A stretch of DNA of 64,000 nt from Amphibalanus amphitrite. Lineage: Eukaryota; Arthropoda; Thecostraca; Balanomorpha; Balanidae. Shown here in pieces: positions 1 through 9,164 of this stretch. The notes beneath the pieces are model-generated. The model ran no database searches. It had not been told where the DNA came from and saw only the letters and a list, made by a program, of their open reading frames with translations. Location: the NCBI RefSeq assembly GCF_019059575.1, contig NW_024883022.1, forward strand, positions 1 through 64,000, read 5' to 3'. Each line of letters opens with the position of its first letter. Positions within the stretch are counted from its first letter, which is position 1. The position numbers and the translations under genes are program-made.

Positions 1-18
1 TATTAGATCTGTATTCCT

Positions 19-215
19 TTAAAGCCTGAAACAGACTCTTTCCGCAGTCAGGAAATCGCATGCGAGAGACTATTCAAATACATGGAAGCACGCCCGCATC
101 AATCGCACGCACCTCCGCAACCGCAAGCGATTGATGCGAGAAGAATTACAACGTATTTGAATAGGCTCTCGCATGCGATTTCCTGAACGCGGGAAGAGTC
201 TGTTTCAGCCTTAAG
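19..215. repeat. Foldback (inverted-repeat) element
   Basis: Two arms of about 85 bp are reverse complements with few mismatches: about 20-110 pairs with about 130-213. Both carry GAAACAGACTCTT and GAAATCGCATGCGAGAG. The spacer is about 20 bp. No coding potential. This is the structure of a small foldback MITE; the family is unknown. Confidence 0.85.
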
Positions 216-297
216 TGCTGTTTTGTGGATGGGATTTCGGGCTAGTTACTGTGTTTGCCAAATATCGTTGCAGTTTGCGTCACAATAAGCTTTTCCG

Positions 298-431
298 GAT
301 GTTTCCGACGGTGATCGGGCACTTGTTTGCATTCGTCCTCCGTCGGTGGGACTGGTCTGTCGCTGCCCCCGTTGGCGACTCGAGCTAGGCGTCAAGGGAG
401 GAGGCAGTATGACCGTCGGGGGTGGTCTCTC

Positions 432-466
<35 letters not shown>

Positions 467-545
467 CTCTCTCCTTCGGAAGGTGCCGCCAAGTCCCGCA
501 CAATCAGCTCGGCCGTCCCAGGTCTTGTAGCGGCGCCGTTCTGCC
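298..545 (+). mobile_element. I-type LINE 5' UTR fragment with CT expansion
   Basis: Aligns to the 5' UTR of the full LINE at about 3098-3303, sharing GGAGGAGGC, GGAAGGTGCCGCCAAGTCCC and TTGTAGCGGCGCCGTT. The short CT tract of the full element is expanded here into a (CT)n array at about 424-473. The fragment stops exactly where ORF1 would approach and has no LINE sequence on either side. It is therefore an internal 5' piece, not a normal 5'-truncated copy. Confidence 0.8.
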
Positions 546-1110
546 GTCCAAACCAAAACAAGCGTCTCACTTTTAGGATTTTCTAGGAGAACCGATTAAT
601 TGTTTCAAGACAATGCTGTTCACACAATGTCTTAGCGTGAACATTTTAAAAATCAATGAAATCATTGAAAAATTGAGAAATTTGAGATTTGCAATAACGT
701 CACTGAGGAAGATCGTGTTGAAGGAAAATTGGGAAAATATTTTTTACCTTTCACTAACTGGGCGCAATGCCTGTCTAGCCAAAAAGATAAAAAGCTTAAA
801 GGTAGTGTGCCAGCTTTCCTGGACCGTATGGAGTTAATGGCCCAGATAAGGAGAACCGGATTTTTAGAACTTATCCATACCTTCAAAACTCATGGAAACG
901 TCTTAAATTCTTCAAATTTTGAGTACCCCAGTGCGAAATTCGCCCCGACGGGTTGTCGGTCGTACCCCAACCGCATTTCACACCACTATGAACAATAAAT
1001 GCACACACTGAAATCGCTATTACCGATATGCTCATCCAATCAAGTTTCGATAAACCCGTTCATCATCAGCTCCTGCGGTTTCGAACACGCCTGTTAGGTG
1101 GTGCGGTAGA
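546..1110. other. No recognisable gene
   Basis: AT-rich DNA with only short open frames, the longest being 89 codons on + at 729-998. None has a motif I recognise and no repeat structure is evident. Confidence 0.5.
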
Positions 1111-1112
1111 CC

Positions 1113-1332
1113 GCGCCCAAAGCCAGGGCCCCGGTAACGTGAGGTAGCCGAGTCAGGGCAGCGTGCGCTGACCCAAGCCGGAGCCGCGCGTCCTCCCGGT
1201 GTCATGTGATAGCCCGGGGCTGCCCGCGGGTATGCGGTAGACCGCGCCCAAAGCTGCGGCCCCGGCTTGGGTCAGCGCACGCTGCCCCGACTCGGCTGCC
1301 TCACGTTACCGGGGACCTGGCTTTGGGCGCGG
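1113..1332. repeat. GC-rich inverted repeat
   Basis: 1113-1185 and about 1252-1332 are near-perfect reverse complements, both containing the GTCAGCGCACGCTGCCC type core. The loop is about 65 bp. A short motif (TGCGGTAGACCGCGCCCAAA) also occurs as a direct repeat at about 1100 and 1231. Likely a foldback MITE. Confidence 0.85.
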
Positions 1333-2332
1333 CTTCTGCTCATACTTTGTGGTGCGGTGGTGGTGCGTCGGGCTGCGCGCTCTGACTTCGGCCAAGAAAA
1401 ATGCGTCAGCTGATCATTGTCATTTCTGCCACTTGCGTGTGGTGAAATGGGGTCATAACTTATGAGACGGCTTTTTCGTATCTATTATTTTACATAAAAT
1501 CATATTTCAAACCATAAATAATGTTCGACAGCCAAATAAAAGAAACAATACCAATACAGGCTTACAGTTTAAGGCTCGACATTGTGTTGTCTACGATTAG
1601 ACAGCTGATAACTCATTCCCGTACCTCGTATGGTCGTAACACTATAATGACCTTTGCTTATTGTCACATGTGCGCCGCATTCGCGATTGTTGCCGACGCC
1701 TGTTTACAGGTGAGCCCACTACAGTTGTTATACATATCTAAAAACCGATAAACTTTTAGGCGAAAAAGGCACTATTCCAGGCCCATTTTTGATTTTTTTT
1801 TTGCGATATTAGGTAAAAACAGAAGCTTCTTATCCTAGGAAAAATAAAATGGGAAATCTTTCAAAGGTGGCACACTACCTTTAACTACAAACCGCTTGAG
1901 GAATAAAACCGTATCTCAGCAGAGCGGTGAGCAAATGCTTAAAAACGTAACTTGCAAGTTACCTTTCTTTGGAAGAATGCGTTGTGTTTTCATTGTGCGC
2001 TTTTTCTGCAAATGAGGGAAAATTTAAAGACGTGAACATTTCACTGACTGCTTATCTAAAAAAAAAACTACATGAAGAAAAACTTTTGCCATTGTAAGAG
2101 CAATCGGTGCCCGGGACCGCCCACAATTCGGCCTGTTTGTGTACAGCTTTATTTTAAAGCATACGTTCAAACTAGGATATAAGCCACCCCTCCGTCTCCG
2201 GCTGGAACTGTCGTCTCCACCACTGTAACATACTTGCCAACCAGCGGGCTGGCGATTTCGGCTCCTCGCGGTCTGAATCATGTGGCCGATCGGACCCCTT
2301 GTCTGTCGCATTGCGACCAGACTGCCGGTTAT
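1333..2332. other. No recognisable gene
   Basis: Only short open frames without known motifs. The last part (about 2030-2332) is the original flank of the LINE insertion and continues the DNA downstream of the broken DDE-like gene found at 9165-11478. Confidence 0.45.
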
Positions 2333-2348
2333 CACCGCCTTCGTGACC

Positions 2349-2900
2349 CCGCAGGGGGCTGACCGTGGTCAGAGCTGCTGCTTAGCCGGGGTCATCTGGC
2401 TCCGGCTGTGCGGCGGCTGTGACTTCGGCCAGTAAGGGGAGTAGCGCCCCCTCGGCCCCAGCTTGACTCGCGTTTGACCTGGACTTGCCTTGCTTACTGG
2501 ATGGATTGTCTGCAGGATTGGCCCCGCAGGGGGTTGGCAGTGGCCTGGGTCGCTGTTGGACTGGGCTCCTTGAGCCCTCGCCCCGCGGCGTCCCTGGCCT
2601 CGGCCAGCAGGGGAGTAGCGCCCCCTCGGCCCCAGCTTGACCCATGCTTGCCTACGACTTGCTTTGATCGCTGGATGGACAGATGGTACGGCCCGACTTG
2701 TCTTGGTTTCCGTGGTTTTGTTTCTCTTGAGCGGTCTTTGTTTGCTTTTGCTTTGCTTCTCACCGGATGTCCGCGTTTCGTTCGATCACAGCTTTCTGAT
2801 TCTTTTCTCCCCTTTTCGTTGTTTTTGCACCCGCAGGAACACAGCCGAGTTGGGCTAGTGTAAGGGGAGTGGCGTCCCCTCGGGTACCAGCCGGTTTTAC
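2349..2900 (+). repeat. Tandem units in the LINE 5' UTR
   Basis: Two related units of about 170 bp begin at 2349 and 2524. Each opens with CCGCAGGGGG and contains GGGGAGTAGCGCCCCCTCGG followed by a CCCAGCTTGA stretch and a GGATGGA motif. A third, diverged piece of the core lies at about 2861-2890. The same organisation is present in the copies at 19610 and 59075. Promoter-bearing 5' UTR repeats are known from other LINEs; a promoter role here is inference. Confidence 0.8.
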
Positions 2901-3346
2901 TAGGCTAGGCGAGCCGACCCGTACCCCAGGACAACGGGATCCTGGAGGTTGAGCCCCCCACCGTGCGGAGCCAGTCGCGGTGGCTGGGCAACACGCCTCT
3001 TTGGCCCTGAGTTCTGTAAGGGCGGGACACTCAGTGGGGCGCCGCACTTGAGGAGCCATTCCCAGTCGTGATGCAGCCGGGGGTGGTGTCTGAGAGGTGT
3101 CGCCGGCGGGGTTCGGGCACTTGTGCTCGTCCTCCGTCGGTGGGGCTGATCTGTCGCTGCCCCTGGCGGTGACTCGGCGAGGCGTCAAGGGAGGAGGCGG
3201 TATCCGACCGTGGGGGGTGGTGAGCCTCTCTCCCCCCCTCGGAAGGTGCCGCCAAGTCCCGTACAGTCAGCTCGGCCGTCCCAGGCCTTGTAGCGGCGCC
3301 GTTGCGGAGCGTCGGCGGCCGAGCTGGCGGAGACCAACTCTTTCAC

Positions 3347-5059
3347 ATGGATAACTTGACCGATCCCCCTTCCCCCCAGTCCAATCCCTCGGCCTCGGCC
3401 GATCCTCGCCTGTTGGCCTCGGCCGACAGGCGAACGGTGCTCGACAAAGGTCCACGATCTCCTAAGATCCTTATCTTCCGGAGCGCAGACAGGGAGCTGA
3501 GCTCTCTGTCGCCCTTCCAGCGGAAGGATGGCTGTGACCGGTTTGGTTCGATCGTTCGTTGTGACCGGATGCGTGATGGCGCGCTGGAGGTCGAGTTCAG
3601 GAAAAGCGAGGAGGCGGCGAAAGCGTTGGACGCTACTCGCTTCGTGTTCTCCGAGGGACGGGCATCCGGCCGGAAGCTCGTCTCCATCCCGCTTACAGTG
3701 GAACCTCACCGATCTAAGAACTCCTCACGAGGGGTCATTAACTGTTTCGATCTGAGGGGAGTGAGCGACGAGGACATTGCGGACGGGCTCGCTGATTTCG
3801 GCGTGACAGCGGCTCGCCGCATCATGACGAAGAGAGGCACGGTCTCGACCAACAACATAATTCTGACGTTTGACTCCACTGACTTGCCGAGTGAGATTCG
3901 CGTGGGCTACGTGAAGGTTCGCGTACGGCCTTTCGTCCCAGCGCCCATGCGCTGCCTCCGCTGCCAACGTTTCGGCCACACAAAGGACAACTGCCGAGGA
4001 AGACCCACGTGCTCCAAGTGTGCTTCGCAGGACCACACTGACGAAACCTGTGACTCGGAGACCCCCCGATGCGTCAACTGCGGAGAGGGGCAGACGCCGC
4101 ACTCCGCGTATGATAGGTCTTGCCCTGCATACGTCAAGGAGAAAGAGATCATGACCATCAAGGCTACCAGAAATTTGTCTTTCAAAGAGGCCCGGGAGGT
4201 GTACAACCAGAGTCACCCGAAGACCTCGTATGCCCAGAAGGTGAGAGTCACAAACTCTACCGATGCCTCCCAGATGAGTGTAGCACAGCTCGTGCAGCTT
4301 CTCAAACGATTCGGCCTCACCGTCGTAGCCACTGGTGACTCAGCGGACACCACGGCGCCTCGTGCGCCGCCGAGCAACACAGAGCAGGCTGCTCTAGAGT
4401 CAGTGTGGGGTCCACCCAGTCCCGCTCCAGCCGCGAACGGTGATGGAGACGGCTGGGCCGTCGTCCAGCGCCGACAGGGTGGTCGGCGCCCCCCGGCGCA
4501 GGGTAAGGCGCCACCCACCCCGCCCCGCCCCCGACCGCCCACGGCGGTGCAGGAGGCGCTGCGGCGGGGGGAGGAGGAGAGGAAGGCACGCGAGGCGAGG
4601 AGGGCTCGCCTCGTCCAGAAGGCCCTAGAGGCTAAGGAAGCCTCGTCTGCCGACTCCGCCTCCGGGAGTGCCAAAGCGGCTGTTGCCGCTGACACCCCGG
4701 AGACACCCGAGGCGGGGACTCGGCCCATCATGGGTCCCCCGCCGCCTCCTCCACCTCCGCAGCGGCGGCCACCACCGCCGCTGCCAGAGACGCCTGTGTC
4801 GAGGACACAGGCCGCCGCCTCGACATCCCCGTCGGGGCGGCAACAGACCTCCGCGGCTCCAGGGCGCCTCGCCAAGCGGCAGACGCCCCCGAGCTGGTCA
4901 CCCTCGGAGGGTGACGCCCCCCGGGCGAAAAAGCCCCAGCAGGGCTCGAGCCACGCCCGATCTGCCTCTGCTGAAGGGAGGCTACACCGAGAGGGCTCGG
5001 GGCATCCCCGTATCCGTTACGGGGGGAGCGCCTCCTCGGAGTTAGAGGACCTAGTCTAG
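3347..5059 (+). CDS. LINE ORF1, gag-like nucleic-acid-binding protein
   Basis: 570 codons from the ATG at 3347; the open frame extends slightly upstream without another ATG. In I-type LINEs this protein binds element RNA and forms the ribonucleoprotein. An N-terminal globular region of about residues 39-200 probably holds an RRM-like fold. Three zinc knuckles follow at about 203-216 (CLRCQRFGHTKDNC), 222-235 and 242-259. The C-terminal half is low-complexity, rich in Pro, Ala and charged residues, with a polyproline run near residue 460. The downstream copy at 60075 differs at only four residues over the open frame. The stop is UAG and the frame stays open into ORF2. Confidence 0.95.
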   Translation: MDNLTDPPSPQSNPSASADPRLLASADRRTVLDKGPRSPKILIFRSADRELSSLSPFQRKDGCDRFGSIVRCDRMRDGALEVEFRKSEEAAKALDATRFVFSEGRASGRKLVSIPLTVEPHRSKNSSRGVINCFDLRGVSDEDIADGLADFGVTAARRIMTKRGTVSTNNIILTFDSTDLPSEIRVGYVKVRVRPFVPAPMRCLRCQRFGHTKDNCRGRPTCSKCASQDHTDETCDSETPRCVNCGEGQTPHSAYDRSCPAYVKEKEIMTIKATRNLSFKEAREVYNQSHPKTSYAQKVRVTNSTDASQMSVAQLVQLLKRFGLTVVATGDSADTTAPRAPPSNTEQAALESVWGPPSPAPAANGDGDGWAVVQRRQGGRRPPAQGKAPPTPPRPRPPTAVQEALRRGEEERKAREARRARLVQKALEAKEASSADSASGSAKAAVAADTPETPEAGTRPIMGPPPPPPPPQRRPPPPLPETPVSRTQAAASTSPSGRQQTSAAPGRLAKRQTPPSWSPSEGDAPRAKKPQQGSSHARSASAEGRLHREGSGHPRIRYGGSASSELEDLV

Positions 5060-8000
5060 TCTTTCAGTCTAGTCATTTCCTCTTTTATCCTTTTATCTTT
5101 TTCGCGCTATTGCGCTTTTTTACCAGGTGCATTTCTCTCGGTGCTTTTTACCTTTTTTGTGGTCAGTCAGGTATCTGTGTGCGCCTTTGCCTCATGTTAT
5201 ACGCGCCCTTTTTGCGCCTTTTTAACCACGCCTTTTATTCTACAGTGGAACTGTAGAGGCCTCCGGGCCAACTACCAGGACCTACAGTCTCTTATCCGTT
5301 GGCGCACACCCCTTGTTTTAGGTCTCCAGGAGACCAAGCTAGCGCCAAACGTTACCTTTGCCATCAAGGGCTACTCTGTTTTTAGAAGAGACTTAGACAC
5401 CCCGACCATTGCCCATGGAGGTGTACTTTTGGCAGTGCACCACAGTGTGCCCGCACGTCAGGTTCCGCTGCAGACTCCTCTGCAGGCGGTAGCCGCTAGA
5501 GTTGATTTCAACCACTGGGAGCTGACAGTCTGTTCTTTATACCTTCCACCAGGTATAGCGCTCCCGGTGGTTGAGCTGCATCGACTTGTCGATGAGCTTC
5601 CACCTCCGGTCCTGGTAGTCGGCGATTTTAATGCCCATAGCCTGGCGTGGGGATGCGACACGACTGGCACTCGTGGTCGACTTTTAGAATCTTTTATCCG
5701 CGATGAGGCGCTGTGTATTTTAAATACAGGACAGCGCACCCATTTTACAACACCCTCCGGTCAAACATCGGCTCTGGACCTGAGCTTAGTCAGTCCGCGG
5801 CTAGCTCAGCTTTTTACCTGGTCCGTCCATGACGACCCACTCGGGAGCGACCACTTCCCAGTGTGGCTGGAGCACCAGGAGTCCCCAGTGTCAGGCAACC
5901 GTCCACCCAGGTGGAATGTTCGGAAGGCCGACTGGGGCGAATTCCAGGCCGCCGTAGAGGCCACGGTTTTATCCAGAGCCGACGCCTCTGTGATGTCTAC
6001 AGAGGATTTTACATGTTTACTCATTGACTCCGCAAACAGGTGCATACCCAAGACGTCGAGTCAGCCTCGTCGTCCTCCGGTCCCGTGGTGGACCAAGGAA
6101 TGCGGAGATGCGATTCGTGCCAGGAAGCGCGCTTTTAGAAAGTTTGACCGGAGCAGTACTACTGAGAACCTCATCGCTTTTAAGAAAGCGCGGGCTTTTG
6201 CCCGTCGCGTTTTAAAAGAGGCAAAGGCTGTTTCATGGCGCACGTACGTGAGTTCCTTGAACCGTTTTACTCCTACGACCCAGATATGGGCACGCATGAA
6301 GCGCATTGAAGGCCGGTTCAGCTCTGTTCCGCTTCCGGTTTTAAGAGTGAACAACACGGACATATCCCACCCTTTAGACGTCGCAGAGACGATAGGCCGT
6401 GCACTCTATCAGCGCTGCCGAGGAGAGCCGTCCTCACGACCTGCACCAGCCGCCGTGGACTTCAGCACAGCTGAAAATTTTGTGTACAACGAGCCTTTCT
6501 CTATGGCTGAGCTCACGTCTGCCATCAGCTCGTTGCGCAGCGTCTCAGAAGGTCCGGATGCTGTCCACAACGACATGCTCCGTCATCTCCCGGCAGTTGC
6601 CCTCGAGGCGCTGCTAGCAACTTTCAATTCGCTTTGGGAGACTGGCACTTTCCCTGAGACCTGGCGGGAAGCCACTATCATTCCTATCTTGAAGGCTGGC
6701 AAGTCGGGACATGACCCTCTCCACTATCGGCCCATCTCTCTCACATCATCGCTTTCAAAGCTGATGGAGAAGATGGTCAATGTGCGTCTTAGCTGGTTTC
6801 TGGAACATCACGGTGTTTTACAAACGCCCAGTGCGGTTTTAGAAAGCACCGCAGCCCTGTTGACCACATTTTAGCCCTCGACACCGAGATACGCACCTGT
6901 TTTACTGAAAAGAAGCACCTTGGAGCACTGTTCTTTGATATTGAGGCGGCCTATGATACAGTGTTACGACACAGAATACTTTCCAAAGTACACAAGTACG
7001 GCATACGCGGCCGGATGGGCCTCTTTATCAAGAACTTTTTATCGGGTCGTCGGTTCAAAGTCCGAGTTGGCAGTAGTCTTTCGAGCAGTTTTACTCAAGA
7101 GAACGGAGTTCCCCAAGGCGGAGTTCTCAGCGTGGCGCTGTTCGCTGTGGCGATCAATGATATTGGCGACAAACTTGCACCATCCATCGGCAGATCGCTA
7201 TTTGTCGATGATTTCGCGATCTGGTTTTCTGCCACGACCGCCCGTCACGTTGCCAGACAGTTGCAGCTCGCTGTAACCCGTCTAGAGAGGTGGAGCGACG
7301 ACAACGGCCTACGTTTTTCAACAACGAAAACCGTCGCTATGCACTTTTGCCGCCGCCGCTGCGACGACTTAGCCTTGGGAATCAAGCTCCGTGGACAGGT
7401 GATTCCTACTCGGCCGGTGGCAAAGTTTCTTGGAATATTTTTTGACAGTCGTTTGACGTATAGAGAACATTTTAGAACGCTTCGGGAACGATGTTTTAAA
7501 TCCCTGAACGTTTTAAAATGTGTCGCCCGCACATCTTATGGTGCGGACCGCAGGACGCTCCTTCTTTTATATCGGTCGATCGTCCGATCGAAACTGGATT
7601 ACGCATGCTTTGTTTACGACTCTGCCAGCGAATCCAGTAAAAAGGCTCTTGACTCCGTGCACCACGCGGCGCTACGTGTTGCCACAGGTGCATTCCGCAC
7701 GTCGCCCAAGAGCAGCCTCCTCGCCGAGGCACACGAACCGCCACTATCTCTCCGCCGTCAGATGCTGGGGATGAGGTACGCGCTGAAACTCCGCCAGTTC
7801 CCAGGACATCCGACGTATCCGTACGTCTTTTCTCCTGATTTTAATCGTCTTGACAGAGTGCGACAATCGGTCTCCTTCGGATTGCGCATAAAAGAGCTCT
7901 TTTCTACAGTCAACATAGAGTTCCGTGAAGTGCGACGTACGTGGGGTACGCCCTCTCCGCCATGGAAATACGCTCCAGCGCAAGTAGACCTCACGCTCTC

Positions 8001-8913
8001 TGAGGTCAAGAAGGACGACCTGCCGCCATGTGTGCAACGAGCACGGGCATTGGAACACATTGCGTCATACGACGGTTTTATCTCGGTGTTTACGGACGGC
8101 TCGAAAACGGAGGACGGCGTCGGCTGCGCTTTCGTGGCTGGTCGCGACACGCGCACTTTTTCATTGCCTTCCTCTGCCTCCGTTTTCTCATCCGAGCTCG
8201 TTGCAATCGAGAAGGCGTTGTGTTTTATCGAGGTGTCTGACAACTTGTCTTACCTCATTTTATCGGATTCTCTCAGCAGCCTGCTGGCTATACGGAGGTT
8301 CAACCCAGACAATCCGATAGTCCAAGACATTTTATCTCGGCTCACGTCGGTGGAGCAGTCAGGCAAAACTATTAAGTTTTGCTGGATTCCAAGCCATGTG
8401 GGTATAACTGGCAATGAGCTCGCCGACGCGGCCGCGAGACGCGCGGCCGCGGCTCCATGCCTTCGGCGTTTGCCCCTGCCGGCTCGTGATTTTTACCCAG
8501 CCATCCAAACCTTCACGATGTCAAGCTGGCAGGCAGAGTGGCATCTCCAAGGATCTGGGAAGCTGCGGAGCGTGAAGCCTACCTTGGAGCCCTGGCAGTC
8601 TTGCTTCCAAAGCAACAGGCACCAGGAAGTGGCCCTCTGCAGATTACGTATTGGTCATACGTACGCGACTCATGGCTATCTCCTCCGTGGAGAGGAACAA
8701 CCCACATGCAGTCGGTGTGCCGTGCCTCTCACTGTCTCTCACGTGCTTTTATCTTGTCCTCTCGCTGAACCGAACCGGACACGCTATCTCGGGCGCATCG
8801 CTCCGGATACCACTATCCGCCACCTTCTGGGTGACGACTCACCCTGGGTTTTATCCGGCAATATTTTTTCCTTTATCCGCTCGATCAACTTCCAAGCGAT
8901 TTACTCGACCTGA
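5060..8913 (+). pseudogene. LINE ORF2 (endonuclease, RT, RNase H), one frameshift
   Basis: Encodes the target-primed reverse transcription enzyme. The endonuclease starts near 5252 (QWNCRG) and includes LQETKL, GDFNAHSLAWG and GSDHFPVWLE. RT motifs include YRPISL (about 6728), FFDIEAAYDTV, NGVPQGGVLS and FVDDF (about 7204). RNase H shows TDGSKTEDGVG near 8083 and a final IPSHVGITGNELAD. A Cys-rich C-terminal patch follows. At 6816-6819 this copy has four Ts where copy 2 has five. The first frame therefore ends at 6874 and the rest continues in another frame to 8913. No in-frame ATG precedes the endonuclease, so initiation is unexplained. Confidence 0.93.
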
Positions 8914-9147
8914 CATTAAATCCAACTAGTCCTCTCTAGTCCTTACATCTAGTCAGTTGTCTAGGACGACACTCTTGCGCTGCTTTATCTTACCTTGCTG
9001 TTTTATATCGAGTCTTTTACTTTTTAGTCTTCGTATCTAGAAGGTTCTCTCTTTTGACACACTTGTTTTATTAAAACGACGTTATGGGCGCAAAATGACC
9101 TAAGTAGTCGGCGCGCCCTAAAGCCCCAATTAACAAACAAACAATAA
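8914..9147 (+). other. LINE 3' UTR with terminal stem-loop and A-rich tail
   Basis: Contains repeated CTAGTC motifs just after ORF2, as also seen just after the ORF1 stop. Near the end, GGGCGC (9086) can pair with GCGCCC (ending 9118) around an AAAATGA-containing loop, followed by the AACAAACAAACAATAA tail. The stem is kept in the other 3' ends at 31898, 36278 and 51568, suggesting RT recognition of the RNA end. Confidence 0.8.
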
Positions 9148-9164
9148 CACCGCCTTCGTGACCT

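Larger units (their letters stand above)
2333..9163 (+). mobile_element. Full-length I-superfamily LINE, copy 1, with target duplication
   Basis: The 16-bp sequence CACCGCCTTCGTGACC occurs at 2333-2348 and again at 9148-9163, so the element proper is 2349-9147 (6.8 kb). The order is 5' UTR, ORF1 with three CCHC knuckles, ORF2 with AP-type endonuclease, RT and RNase H, 3' UTR, and an AACAAACAAACAATAA tail. RNase H after RT is typical of the I superfamily. All 5'-complete copies in the window (2349, 19610, 59075) start with the same CCGCAGGGGG sequence, which confirms the end. The copy has one visible ORF2 frameshift, so it is probably inactive but young. Confidence 0.95.

Noticed and set aside
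1085..1340. tRNA or rRNA gene in the GC-rich hairpin
   Set aside because: No cloverleaf, A/B box or rRNA core is seen; it is a simple inverted repeat.
4213..4875. Long minus-strand frames opposite LINE ORF1 (also 60941-61603)
   Set aside because: These are shadows of the GC-rich ORF1; the plus frame has zinc knuckles and is conserved between copies, the minus frames have no motifs.
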